Positions 1 to 11,494 of a DNA stretch of 64,000 nucleotides are shown one piece after another (the first letter of the stretch is position 1; each line of letters begins with the position of its first letter). The notes beneath the pieces were generated by a model, which made no database searches, was not told where the DNA came from, and saw nothing but the letters and a program-made list of their open reading frames with translations. Position numbers and translations under genes: made by a program. The stretch comes from Isoetes taiwanensis (taxonomy: Eukaryota > Streptophyta > Lycopodiopsida > Isoetales > Isoetaceae): the NCBI GenBank assembly GCA_021234155.1, contig JAJEKV010000066.1:1981320-2045319 (forward strand). The letters are read 5' to 3'.

Positions 1-94
1 TATATATGTAAAGACATCATCCTTCCTATGTAATTGAGTGTCTAATTTCTGTTCTCCCCTATTTTGTTCCTTAAAAATTCCTAAAGCATGACAC

Positions 95-720
95 GTGTAC
101 AGTGTGCATTCATTGATTATAAAGCATTTATTGCAGCCATTAATAACCTCGAATATTGTGTGCATTCATTGATTATAAAGCATTTATTGCGGGCATTAAT
201 TTCAGATTTGAGGCATTTATGAGCATTTATGGCGGAGGAAGATATGAGCATTACCATAGGATGACACGTCAGATTCATCGTGATTTATGGCGATTTTGTG
301 CACTTTGCATTTATTATTAATACACTTTGCATTTTTTGTGGCCCATTAATACGGCTTTGAATTTATTGCGAATTATCAAAGCACGACATGTGTGCACTTT
401 GCATTTATTGGAGCCATTAATACCTTTTGCATTTATTATGCCCATAATACGCTTTTGCATTTATTTATGACCATTAATACGCTTTGCATTTATTGCGAAG
501 TTATCAAAGCACGACATGTGTGCACTTTGCATTTATTGCGGCTATTAATACCCCTTTACATTTATTGCGGCCATTAATAAGCTTTGCATTTATTGCGAAT
601 TATCAAAGCACGACATGTGTGCACTTTGCATTTATTAGGCCATTAATACGCTTTGCATTTATTATAATTATCAAAGCACGACATGTGTGCACTTTGCATT
701 TATTGCGCCATTGGCAAATT
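95..720. repeat. AT-rich minisatellite / tandem repeat block
   Basis: Imperfect tandem units built around gcatttattgcg, ccattaatacgctttg and aaagcacgacatgtgtgcac. The last motif recurs near 380, 508, 605 and 674. The first part (about 100-190) is a separate duplication of a unit containing gtgcattcattgattataaa. Spacing between units varies, so it is a degenerate minisatellite and not a clean satellite. Short open frames across it simply read the repeat (recurring LHLL and FAFI) and are not genes. Confidence 0.85.
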
Positions 721-905
721 TGTTAGAAGATATCAATCCCAATATATATAGAATCTTAATGATATCCATTTTAGGATAATTATGGATATGAAATATATAT
801 CGAATGATATTAATGATTACATGCGAAGTTGTGATATAGGCACTTGGCATAAATATAGCCCTAGATTAGTCATGTGTGTGTCCATCATCCAACAAAACTC
901 CATCT

Positions 906-913
906 TATAAATA
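906..913 (+). promoter_or_regulatory. TATA-box-like element
   Basis: The sequence tataaata is followed by about 50 bp of leader-like DNA, the arrangement seen in plant LTR promoters and RNA polymerase II genes. No coding region follows within 1 kb, so it could be the promoter of a decayed LTR or non-autonomous element covering roughly 1-1150. This rests on a motif only. Confidence 0.3.
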
Positions 914-1154
914 GAAGGCCTTCTTATTGTCTCGGCGCATTGAGAGCACTTGAAGAGCTATTGTGAGCTTCTCTTTCCTTCACTAATTGCATGCAAGGTA
1001 AATATTCTCCCATTTTGTAATTTCTAAATTAGAGTTAGAATGTAAGATCTTACGAAGTTGCTTCACATCAATCTAGAATCACTTGGCCATTGCAGAAGAG
1101 AATGTTGGACGTTAACTGGGGTCCAACTGCACAGTTTTGAAAAAGAGAAATGTT

Positions 1155-1176
1155 CGCGGCGGCCTTGGCCGCCGCG
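1155..1176. repeat. Perfect GC-rich palindrome (10-bp arms, 2-nt loop)
   Basis: The arms cgcggcggcc and ggccgccgcg are exact reverse complements separated by tt. All 20 arm bases are G or C, while both flanks are AT-rich (tgtt before, ataaattt after). It sits about 40 bp left of a MITE and 240 bp right of a TATA-like motif. Its function is unknown. Confidence 0.85.
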
Positions 1177-1213
1177 ATAAATTTCTTGTAGAATTAATTA
1201 TAAAGGCATATTA

Positions 1214-1529
1214 TGCAGGGTGAAAGCATGTTAGGGTGTACCACTTTTGGAACCTGCAAAAGTACATACACTAGGTACTTTAGAATTGGGTACTTTTTTA
1301 ATTTTCTCTTCATTAAAACTAACTCAAAAATCCAAAATAAAAGTCAATGTCATGTTAATATTCAACGTTAAGATAAAAGTAATGTTATTGGAAGCCAAAA
1401 TAAATACAATAATCTAAAACGTAGCTTTTATTGAGATATTACACAAGTACCCAGTACCCAGAGCTGGCTACCTTTTTAGTCCCTAAATGATACTTTTTAA
1501 GGCACACCCTAACATGCTTTTACCCTGCA
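1214..1529. mobile_element. MITE-like element with ~27-bp terminal inverted repeats
   Basis: The left end (tgcagggtgaaagcatg, continuing ttagggtgtacc) and the right end (ggcacaccctaacatgc, continuing ttttaccctgca) are inverted copies of each other with a few mismatches. The element is about 316 bp, AT-rich and has no coding capacity, which fits a miniature inverted-repeat transposable element. Sub-terminal gtactt and ggtac motifs are also arranged in inverted fashion. TGCA lies at both termini but is itself palindromic, so the target duplication and the superfamily cannot be decided. The TIR length is longer than typical Stowaway or Tourist ends. Confidence 0.7.
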
Positions 1530-2030
1530 ACTTGTTCTCCACAATTTACATCACAACAAACAAACTCCACAAAAGTTAATGGAAACTTTTCAAACCACAT
1601 TATCAGGCCTAAAAGGCTTGCGTTGATGGGCTAACAACATAATCAACAGCCATTGACGTAAGAGCATGAAGGTTTGCATGGCTACAAGTAGAGGGAATGT
1701 TGGAAAATGTCACATCACCTCGCTGTATGCCTTTCACTAACATCTTCCAAAAAATGTGCAGGCAAGTGCTGTTATCATGGAGTTCCAAGCTACCACGTGT
1801 AGCACTCAAATTGCTGCATCTGCAAGTCTACATATTTCTTACAAGCTTTACTAAGACAAAAACTTAAAATTTAGAGCCGATACGTTGGTTGGAGTCCTTT
1901 ACGGCGGCTTCTCTACTAACTTCTCTCATATAGTTTTGCAAATGCGAGATTTTCAGGTTAAGAAATATTGTTTCAAGCTGACATGCCAAACTTCAAAAAA
2001 AAAGATTGGTTTATTATTAACAGTAAAAAA
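1530..2030. other. Intergenic, nothing recognised
   Basis: AT-rich DNA between the MITE and the LINE target site. Only short, low-complexity open frames are present, with no homology that I recognise and no clear repeat. Confidence 0.5.
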
Positions 2031-2044
2031 ATAAAAGTAAAGTA
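2031..2044. repeat. LINE target-site duplication, left copy
   Basis: The 14-mer ataaaagtaaagta abuts the 3' poly(T) (minus-strand poly(A)) of the LINE. It matches ataaaagtaaagca at 7772-7785 with one mismatch. A duplication of this length flanking a poly(A)-tailed element is the signature of target-primed reverse transcription. Confidence 0.75.
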
Positions 2045-2199
2045 TTTTTTTTTTTGAAGGAGAACAAGCTTTATTTAGCAATCAAAATTATAACAACATA
2101 AAATGCAAAGACAGGATTATAAACCTAATGGACAAATTGATCCAACTGAGCACAACTACGTGTCTATGCATAAGAATGAATCTGAAGGTAAATGTATCA

Positions 2200-5100
2200 G
2201 TACTTTCTTCCCTTGATTAAGAGAAGAACAATTACAAGCCACAACAACTTTATTCTGTGTCCACCGAAGAAGAATCTCATCTGTAGTATCCATGCCCTTA
2301 AAGATAAATAGTCTCCTTCTCTTCTAGATCGACCATAAAAAACAGCCACACACAAGATGAAAAGCTCATTTTCGCCATTTATGCCATGCATCAGGATAGA
2401 TAACGAGCAAAACTTGCTAGCTAGATCGAGATGTGCCAAATAGGGTTAACAACCAAGACCATGCCTGCCAAAGTCGCTCACAGAAGAAAAAACAATGCTC
2501 ATTACTCTCAACCCTTTGCTTACATAAAGGACAGAGCTCTGAAATCCGATTATCAATTTTATGGACCAGCTCGTTGACTTTGAATATCTATGGACCACTT
2601 GCCACCAAAAAACGGCCACTTGGAGCAACTTGTCCCATACTCATGTCCAAACACTTTTCCATTGTGGCTAAGGGACGTGAAGGTGCCATCTATTAGATGG
2701 AGGCAAGATTTCAGAATGCAGAAGCAATTTATACACAGAAGAAACAAAGTGCCTTGGCTTGATACCTTGATGGCAATCCCATACAATTACTTTAATTTGC
2801 GGCCAGAATCCTGTGGCAACAATGCAGCAATAAGAGTCCAAATTACTCTATCCCATTTGTACAATAAGAATTTTATTAAATGCTTCCCATGACATGAGAT
2901 GACCATACTCATATCAAGCTGCAAAAGTCCTTATACCAACTGCTATCCATTGTGGTTGTGTCTTTGGATGAACAACAACACATAGAGGCACATTCTCAGA
3001 AGTGTTCTGTGAAGGAATTCACCAGCATGTAGACAACTGAAGACATGCCTCAGGATTGAAATGAAAAAGAGATCTGACAGTGTCCCAAGCAGTAAGCAAC
3101 CCCTTTAGAAAGGGAGAAGCGTTTGGATATGGATGTATATGATAAAGCAAAGCCCAAGGAAGGAGAGGCTTAATGGTAGCCTTATGAAATGGAAGACAAT
3201 GCTGGATCGACTGCATCACCAACCTCATTCCAGGAGAATCATCCTTACCAATGAGAATCCTCCAAATAAACTTCGATATCATCACCTTACTTTGAAGGTG
3301 AAAATCCAACATTCCAAGACCACCAGCTGCCTTAAGTTTAATGCACTTCTCCCAAGCTACCTTGACCACAACTCCTACTTCATTTCCACCACAAATAAAA
3401 TTCCTGACGATATGCACAATCTCCTCCATCTTAAACCGAGGAGCTAATAGAGCAGATGCCATGTAGACATGAGTATTACTAAGAACACATTTAGCTACAG
3501 TGATTCTTCCAGGCATGGATAGTTTAGCTGTATTTTAGCAAAATAAGTACTTCTTCAACCCTGTAATAATTTCATCCTAAGCATCTGAAGCGGGGACGTG
3601 AATTCTGACAGGGATATCAAGCAACTTTGTGGTATTGCCATGAAGAAGAATCTTCCATGGATAGTCCAAAATACAGGGAGGAATGGGACTGTCCAACGTC
3701 CACAACGCCGTACACTTTTGCCAACCCACAAGAAGAACTCTTGATGCTAAGGAGAATGTGTCTAACGACAACTTAGCATTACGAAGATTTTCAGCCTCAG
3801 CAATTAGGAACAAAAAAGTGTCATCAGCATATTGATTACATACCTCTTGAGAACCATCGTCCATTGGCAGACCTTGAATGATGACATTCTAGGTAGCCAC
3901 AGAGAAAAGCTGGGATAATACTTCTGCCGTAATTGTGAAGAGCAAGGGTGCTATGGGGCAACCTTGCCGAATTCCTCTACCCACTACAAAAATATCAGAG
4001 GGCTCGCCTTGAAAAAGTACAGTAGACCTTGCTGACATATGAAGCTTCACGACATTTCTTGTAAATGACTCACCGAATCCAAGAGCAAGAAGATATTTCT
4101 CAAGAAACCCCAATCAACATGATCGCCAACTTTAGCAAAATCAAGCTTAAGATACACCGCTGTATGATCTTGTAACTGTGCCCAATATATTTCCTCGTAT
4201 GCAGCAGCCACGTTATTGAGAATATGACGACGCGGGAGAAAGCTAGATTGTGTTGACGAGATAGAGTCAATCAAAGTATCTCAAACTTTTTTTGCCAACA
4301 CCTTAGCAAAGATCTTGTACATAGAGGAACGCAATGTAATAGGTCGCCAGTCAGAAATAGTCTTGGATTCCTTGTTCTTTGGAATGAGGGAGGTGCAACT
4401 TGTGTTCAAAATCTTATCAAGGCACCTAAATCTCTAAAACTCACAAAAGACATCATATACATCATCCTCCAACTAGTCCCAGCACTTCTGAAAGAATTTA
4501 ATCGGGAAGCCATCCAGACCAAGGCATTTGTCCTTTTCTAAGACAGCCATAACTCTTTTTAAATCCTCATTTATAATATTGGACTCAAGAATCAACCTCT
4601 GCTCTTCAGAAATAATGCGACACACCTTAGTCAACACAACCGATTGCATGTCCTCTTGAAAGGGCAATGGACGTCGTGCAAAGAATGAAAAAAGGTGCTG
4701 ATGAGGATACTACTTAAGATGCACAGGATCAGAGATAAGAGAGCCATCCGGCAAGACCAAAGAGTACATAGAAGTGGCAAGTTTCCTTCTTCTTGCAGCG
4801 GCAAAAAAGAACCGGGTACATCTATCTCCATCCTTGAACCATTGCAACCCTGCCTTCACCTTGGATTCAGTGGCGTTTATAGTTTCTATAGCCTTGATCT
4901 GAGATAGTAACTCCTTTTCGCTAACTTCACTAGTAGAACCACGAGCACGGAGTTGTTCTAATTCTTGGAACAATGGAGTCAAGTGTCCTCTAGCTTCAGT
5001 AGCTCTGACTCTCCCGCATTCTTTTGCAAATGACTTCATGATTTCACTGCCGACAATGCTGCAACAATGCCAGACATGCCTCTACGAGGTGAGAAGGCCC

Positions 5101-5916
5101 GAGACTAAACTCGATTACAACCAACTTTGAACTCGTCATCCTCCAAGTACTTGCAATTAAGCTTAAAGTAAGTTCTAGTAGGTCTACGACAATTAACCAC
5201 ATCATTAGATAAGAGTTGCAGATTATGATCAGGCACGGAGCTATCCAGAAGATTCAAGCGACGAAAATCTACTAGCAAAGCAGCTGCACAAATATTAAAG
5301 TATTCTCTATCATGTCTTGCATAAGCTCTGCCAACTCCTGTCCAACTATTACACCACGTAAAGGACTGATCACCATCAATCTCTATAAGCTGGCAATCAT
5401 GTAAAAGGCATAACCATTGTTCCCGTTCAAACCCTTGCACCACTTCAAAACCTCGACTGCTTCTATCTCTTTCTAACTCGACCATGTTAAAATCTCCAAC
5501 CAACAACCATACAACACTCTGCCCAAGATGAAGAATTTTACTCCTCACAGTTGCCCACAAAGCACCAAGCTGGGGAGGTCTATTATGAGAATATATATTT
5601 ATCAAACCCCATTGTTGGCCCTTATATTTCCACTTGATTATATCCACTGCCCAAACCTATCTATTTGAGTAAAAGTGACATCTGCAGAGAACTTCCATGC
5701 AGTAAGCATGCCAGCCTTAGATGCATCAGCAGCAGATACCAAGATATTATAGTCACGTCCAAACATATTAGCTACTTTATATACATCACCTCGACGACAT
5801 TTAGGCTCTTGAAAGCAGCAAAAGGTAGTAGAAGACTTTCACATGTAAAGAGATAATCTGCTCCTTTTACTTAGGGAAGAAGCCACTCCCCTCACATTCC
5901 AAGACAAAAAGTTCAT
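2200..5916 (-). pseudogene. LINE ORF2: endonuclease, reverse transcriptase, zf-RVT (broken)
   Basis: The chosen start (5916) gives MNFLSWNVRGVASS, the usual N-terminus of plant LINE endonucleases; CCFQEPKCRR follows after a frameshift. Next come VGDFNMVE (about 5490) and VPDHNLQL (about 5235), matching the GDFN and SDH catalytic blocks. The RT includes LGLDGFPIKFFQKCWD (about 4500), YLKLDFAK (about 4150), GIRQGCPIAPLLF (about 3960) and the catalytic YADDTFLF (about 3820), so the active-site aspartates survive. The RT-connection region follows (PGRITVAKCVLSNTHVYMAS, about 3500). Near 2540-2440 is LCPLCKQRVESNEHCFFFC, a zf-RVT Cys/His cluster. Several frameshifts and stops (for example near 5040-5105, 4270 and 3880) separate these blocks. 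Expected length is about 1,200-1,300 codons, and the remnant covers nearly all of it. Confidence 0.88.
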
Positions 5917-6020
5917 GTGTCCTAGCTATTATGTTCCACCTCCATACCAATAGCGCCTGCATCAACCATGTTCATCTCATATTATTCTGAATGGTGGTCA
6001 GCCCATCGCGTCCTGGAAAT

Positions 6021-6167
6021 TGGCAAGGGGAGCCTCCTCTCTGTTCCATCCTTCCATTATCTTGTTTAGCATTTGGTGAAGGAAAGCCTCCTCTCTGCTC
6101 TATCCCCCCATTACTTTGTTAAGTACCTGGTAAGGGAGAGCCTCCTCTCTGCTTCACCCTTCCATGT
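6021..6167 (-). repeat. Three tandem copies of a ~52-bp unit at the LINE ORF1/ORF2 boundary
   Basis: The string gcctcctctctg recurs three times (near 6032, 6087 and 6140) with similar surroundings. On the element's sense strand the copies encode RMEQRGGSPLP, GIEQRGGFPSP and RVKQRGGSPLPGT. This is an internal duplication at the C-terminal end of ORF1. Confidence 0.8.
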
Positions 6168-7620
6168 AAAGTATCAGAATCATTTATGACATTTTGACTA
6201 GTCTTATTGCGTGCAACTCTTTTCCAATTCACATTTTGCCATCCCTCTTGGGCATTTTCATGATGCTTCTGAACACTTTCTTGTCGCTCTTGCATCTCTT
6301 GGATCTTCTGTAATTTGGCCTTAGCATCCTCATCAAAAGTGGGAGTATGCACAATCTTCTGCGGGATAGAGGCTTTAGCAGCAGATGGAATAACAACAAC
6401 AAAGGTGTCAGTAGCATTAGCAGAAGGGACAATAGAAGTAGAAGGCACAGAGGAAGAAGGGACCATTGTAGGGCGATCTCTCTTAGCACAAAAATTTGCA
6501 AATAGAGCAAGTTAAGGAAACAAGTCAGTAAGCTGAGGACCATTGAGCAATTGCAAAAAGATAGAGCCACTTTTCACAACCACGCAATCAGGAAGGCGAC
6601 AACTAGAAGGAAGAGGGACACAAATTTTAGCTCCATTGACAATAGAATGGGCCAAATGTGTACCCAGACCATTAGTAATACTGATAAGAAACTATGGCAC
6701 CAAGAGATCAAGAGGAAGATTAGGAATAGAAAACAAACATGGCATCTTAAGAGCATGAGCCGTACCAGGAGCAAATCCAGGCGAGTAGGACTGATACAAA
6801 ATATAATCACTCCACATCGGGTCCACACCACGTGCCACCAGTTGCTCAATAGCAGCAACATCATCAAAAACAATCAAGAAGGACTTTCTATCCAACATCT
6901 TTAAAGTTCGGTAAGGTGGTAGCCCTATTCTCCAAAGATGGCCAGTCAACCAATAATTACACTTTCTAGTATCAAGAAATGCTCAGTATATGGACCAACC
7001 ACACTAAACGACATCAAATTATCGATACATTTCTTGTGCAAATCATAGTCAATCTCAACTACATTGTACTCAGATGCTTGAAAAGTATTCTTACACATTT
7101 CAGGCTGATAAAAAACTTCAATAGGAGGTAATTGAAGCTCCAACTGAATCTCCTTTGCCCTTAACTCACCCAAGAGGTTATTGAGGTCTTTCTTATTATC
7201 TTGGATCATCACATTAATAACGGTAGCAACACGAACTGCAGAAGTAGTTGACGACAAGTCCTTCTTGATCCAATCACAAACGCTCCCTGCTAACATTTAC
7301 TCCAGGAGTTGAGGACTTCCAAGGAAGCGCACGAGGCTGATCTTTATTAGAATTGGCACCAGGGGGTGCCGAGGCACCATCTACGAAAGCATTAACGCCA
7401 TTCAAAGCACTTGTACTATTCGGTGCATTAACATAGGGTGCCAGTGCAGGAAAATCACCTTCTTGAAAGACACTCTCGCCAAGAGCCAGAGGGTTAATAT
7501 GCAACGCCAAATTTGCCCCCTGCACCAGCATGAATACAAGAAATTTTACAGGCAATTTGGGAATTGATGCATTCCTTTTCAAAGGGGCCTAAACTATAAG
7601 GGCCGAAACAATTATCAACC
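6119..7620 (-). pseudogene. LINE ORF1 (DUF4283-like nucleic-acid-binding protein), broken
   Basis: This is the upstream ORF of the LINE, read in at least three frames. The first part (7582-7274) is a low-complexity N-terminus (SALNGVNAFVDGASAPPG). The middle contains TGHLWRIGLPPYRTLKML and SFLIVFDDVAAIEQLVARG (about 6940-6830), then IPNLPLDLLVPQFLISITNG (about 6720-6660), the arrangement of the DUF4283 domain of plant LINE ORF1 proteins. The C-terminus ends in a repeated RGGSPLP peptide (separate entry). Such proteins are thought to bind element RNA. Frameshifts near 7290, 6950 and 6570 inactivate it. Confidence 0.75.
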
Positions 7621-7771
7621 ATAATATGAAATCTACGATGCTACAGATCCTTAGAAAGAGCTTTGAATCAGCTTTCCAAGAGCCAAAAAACACCTAAATC
7701 CGAGGTCGGTAGGCAAGCTATGAACGAAAATGTCAAGCAGCCTCTGGCAGAAACCCTAGGGCGCTCATGTT

Positions 7772-7785
7772 ATAAAAGTAAAGCA
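7772..7785. repeat. LINE target-site duplication, right copy
   Basis: ataaaagtaaagca matches 2031-2044 with one mismatch and marks the 5' boundary of the LINE. Confidence 0.75.
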
Positions 7786-10060
7786 TAACATGAACAAGGT
7801 GACAAGACAATTTCCAGTACAATCACAAGCCAAATGATCTACGAGTTATGGGCACATGTAGACTTCAAGGCGAAAAACTGGTAGACTTAAATATTACTTT
7901 AACTCAGCAGCTGATCCAACTAAATTGTAATCAAAAGGAGCCAAAGGGTCAAGCTGTTTGTGGATTTTTTTGAATATAACAGATTTACTTTATCTCATTT
8001 CACTAGACATTTAGGTCTGGATAGCTACGTATTTGGTATCAATCTTTCACAACATCAAATACAAAAAAGGCAAAAGAAAGAATCGACAAACTGGACTAGT
8101 GTTCAATACTTGAAACAGCTTAAGAAACCCCTTAACAAGGTGAATAAAAAAAACAAGGTGCTGCGCACGGAGGGTTGCCCTCCATGGCCCGAGGGTGAAG
8201 TGGCTTAAATCATACTTCAAAGTCATATTTTCACAATCAATCAAAATTGCTAATTCAAAACAATAGAATACTTGTTACCATGAGACTATGAAAATTGGCT
8301 TGAAGAAATCTTTGGTCCTCGTCATGAAACAAGGATTGCAGAAGCATAAGGACAAGACTAATAGAGGAGAGAATGGAAACGCATGTTTTCTTAGCATAGA
8401 AATGAGAGAACTCCTTGAAAGCGGCATATGATGTTAAATGCTAGTGAGCATAAGATGTTCCTTGGATAGAGATCATTTTGTTGACGTTGTTGATGTATGT
8501 AGTTGTTTGTCCTAATACAGAAGTTATATAGGCGTAACGAAGAATGTCAATTAATAGCCTTGTTTGTAGGAAAGTGACATTCTGTACATTGTCTTCATTG
8601 AGTGTTACAATTTACGTGTGATACATGTAAGGTTAGTATAGGTAAGTTATGCTACCATCGCATTCTATGTAATATGGGTTTCATGTTGACGTAAATTTGC
8701 ATTTCATTATAACCATATACACGAAGGAAGGCTAACTTTTAAGTGGAGATAAAACTAGACTGGATGAATTGATGTCATTGGGGCCACGAGGAGGGCATGA
8801 TCATAAGGGAAATGACCCGACTTAATTGCCCTCAATGTTGTGAGATTTTGAGGGTAAGGATTTCTTTTAAGAACTGCAATGTTGGTAATGCTTTAAATGA
8901 CTAGAGTGTAGTTTGTTTACTAATAATATGTGCACTAAATTTCATGGGTTTGCATGATTGGGCTTTGCATTTAGCATACCTATGCTTAAAATGCTTTGCC
9001 AGATTATAGTTTGATCTTTTAGTTATCTCAAATTGCTAGTGATAATGTATGTTGCGCTGTGTGGTCTTGATGAAGGAGTTGTGTAGGTAATGATTATGGG
9101 TATTTTGTTTATGCATGATTTGTTTTAATGGTTTTGTTTCGTGTAGTTAATGCTTGATTTGAATTCTAGAATTTGGAGTTTGCAAACGATGGATGCATGA
9201 AAGTGAGGCCTACTTACATTTATTGCATCATGTGAATAAAGAACCACGTGAAATAGATAGTGGAATTGTCTGATCCTAAGAAACATATAAAACAATGTAT
9301 GAAGAATCCAAATAGAAAAAAAGGAAGGGGGCGGGGAAGGAAGGATGCAAAAGGACTTAGGAACTGTCAATTGTTTTGCATGTCAATTTTGTTTTTGTAT
9401 GAAATTCAAATATTGGAAGATGATTTTGCTTGACTTATTAAAGCATCAATGGCCATAGCTCCTTCCTTAGCAAATGGCAAATTTGTAAATATGTTGGATT
9501 GCATATTCCTCCAAAAGTGCTTTCAAAGTATTTGTGTCTTCTTCAATATGCCATTTTGCGGAGGTTTTGTTGATTCTAAATCCATCAATAGACCTCCCAA
9601 TGGGCAACCCATTGATGCATTAGTTATCTTGTTTATATGTAAAGTACATGGTAAGCTATTTTTGGCCGTCTAAGCCAATCGGATAATGACACATGTATCT
9701 CTAGTTGTTCATGTTATGCTCGATTCTTTCAATAAGCTTTGACTCGTTGATGTTCCGCTTTCGGTTCTTTGCTATGCTTTACAAGCCCGACGTTCTTACC
9801 GTTGCTAATCGCTTTATCTGGTCTATGTTCCGGTTCGCTCCACTTTATGTAATATATATACATGAAAACAACCTAATTCTACCCTACTTTTACGTTGGGG
9901 AAAGGCCCTCTCGTTCCTTTTCTGGCGAGGAAATGGTCCAAACATCATTCCCTATACAATGTGGAAAGAATTTGAGCTTTGGTTGGGAACATGAGGGCCA
10001 TTCCCCTATACAAAGTGAATCCAATCTTTAGCTCGAAAAATTTTTTGGGAACCCCTACAA
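7786..10060. other. Intergenic, no gene recognised
   Basis: AT-rich DNA. A small imperfect hairpin (ggaggg and ccctcc) lies at about 8168-8183. The open frames near 9449-9670 and 9705-10031 show no domain I recognise, no codon-use signal and no splice framework, and I treat them as chance frames. Confidence 0.5.
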
Positions 10061-10065
10061 CTTTT

Positions 10066-10220
10066 GCCATGTGAATTTTTGAATTCATAGCACAATTTAG
10101 AAGAGGAAAATTTCCTTTCTTCTTTCCACCTTTGGTTGGGGAACTTTTCGTGAAACCTTGTAGTGTGCCATGGGGATTTCAGAATTCATAGCACTGTTTA
10201 GAAGAGGAGAAAATTTTTCT
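10066..10220. repeat. Direct duplication (~100-bp period)
   Basis: A unit of about 45 bp containing gaattcatagcac and tttagaagagga occurs at about 10066-10110 and again at about 10166-10215, with several differences. It is non-coding. Confidence 0.75.
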
Positions 10221-10963
10221 TTTCGTAGGAGAGTCAATATTTTCTTCTTTGAAAATCGAGGGTCCGTATGTAGCTAGTAGATTGGGTTAGGGCCCAAGTT
10301 GATGCTATATGGCACCAGCAACCTCAGATAGATGGAGGCAACATCTGAAAATCTGAACCATGCGGGTTTGGCCATTGAAAGTCAAAATGCATTCTTCTGT
10401 CTTCCAGACCTCGAAACAGTTTCTATTCCCAATTTATTCAACCGAAGCTTTTGAACCGGAACTGCTATCGCTTTGCTTCTCCCATCGGATAGAATTTGAA
10501 AATCAAGTTCAACCCCAGAAAAGAGGTTTTGTGAGGTCCATACGAGTGGATGTTTATGACCCCCTTGATACAGTTTGATCGAGTTTAATAAGAACGCTTG
10601 GAATTCTTTTGGCTACTTCCTGCCCATGAATTTGGCTCACTGTTAGAATAAAATGTAAACAATATTGCATCATCGCATGATATACAATGATTAAAAAAAT
10701 GCAAATAGAAGCAACAAATATAAATAGATTGCCAATTTGTACAAGCTAGAAATCTTGCAAATTTGAGCAAAGACCATGCAATTCAATCCGAAAATTGGAA
10801 ATCCTAGAACATCTACTCCATAAAGGATGACAATATATTCATCGTAATCCAGGGTTTATATTGCAAAATCATATTGCAATATCAATAAAGCACGGGGCAT
10901 GTTTGTGTTTTACGACCTTCGGTTCTAGGTGGATCGTCTTCTTTTAGCACCAAAAATACTAAT

Positions 10964-11185
10964 TCATCTTGCAATAAGATCATTAATCTTGTCTCCCTGA
11001 TTTTCAACACCTCCAATATCATAAACACGAAGGCTTTTCTTCTTTGATCTACTAAGGGAGAGCTCAACTTAAATGGCCACGGTTGCTTACTTACGTGAAG
11101 TCGTGGCAACAAGAGTTGAAATCTCATGGGCAATATCCTCCATACAAATAATGCCATATTTACCGGCGATCCATAACTAAGCTTC
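10964..11185 (-). pseudogene. Ribosomal protein L7 (uL30) C-terminal fragment, pseudogene
   Basis: The minus strand encodes GKYGIICMEDIAHEISTL (about 11165-11110). After frameshifts it gives QPWPFKLSSPL (about 11085-11050), a K-rich segment, and NQGDKINDLIAR followed by a stop at 10964. This matches the last ~75 residues of eukaryotic 60S ribosomal protein L7 (KYGIIC-EDIxHEI ... WPFKL ... GNRED-IN-LI). The upstream two-thirds of the gene is missing, at least two frameshifts and internal stops are present, and no introns are seen within the fragment. It is probably a truncated processed or duplicated copy. The fragment is short, but several L7 motifs occur in the right order. Confidence 0.7.
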
Positions 11186-11494
11186 CATCAATCCAAGATA
11201 CTTGCAATTCACAACTAACGAAAAGATTCTTTAACAACTAGCACAATACATATTGAATACCTCTTCAATAATAGAATTATCAACAAGAGCGACTCTCTAT
11301 GGTACTTTTCCATAACCACGTTTGTAAATTCGGCCCTTCAAGCTTTTTAAGATTTGGATAGGCTGGGAGAACCATTTCAATATGCGGGCATTAAATATAA
11401 GAATGTACACATTACCCATAAGTGACATAGGGTTCCATCATCTTCAATAGCATTGTCATTGTAGCCTTGTAGACCTTTAGGAAAACTCCATTTA

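Larger units (their letters stand above)
2045..7771 (-). mobile_element. LINE (L1/RIL-type non-LTR retrotransposon), near full length, inactive
   Basis: The minus strand reads, in order: a short 5' leader beginning near 7771; ORF1 (about 7620-6119) with a DUF4283-like region; ORF2 (5916 to about 2200) with AP-endonuclease, reverse transcriptase and C-terminal zf-RVT zinc-binding domains; then a poly(A) tail seen as 11 T at 2045-2055. A 14-bp duplication flanks the whole unit, so both ends are defined and the element is about 5.7 kb. Both ORFs are interrupted by stops and frameshifts, so it cannot move by itself. One mismatch in 14 bp of the duplication and a few dozen lesions in the ORFs suggest an insertion of intermediate age. 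Confidence 0.9.

Noticed and set aside
400-726. Small proteins rich in LHLL and FAFI
   Set aside because: They translate the minisatellite unit and have no independent support.
1-1160. Complete LTR of a copia or TRIM element
   Set aside because: A TATA-like motif and non-coding leader exist, but no matching second LTR, primer site or terminal TG/CA pair was found.
6315-6904. Plus-strand frames of 66-117 residues
   Set aside because: They are antisense readings of LINE ORF1.
9449-10031. Two adjacent plus-strand frames as a small gene
   Set aside because: No domain, no splice junction linking them and ordinary intergenic composition.
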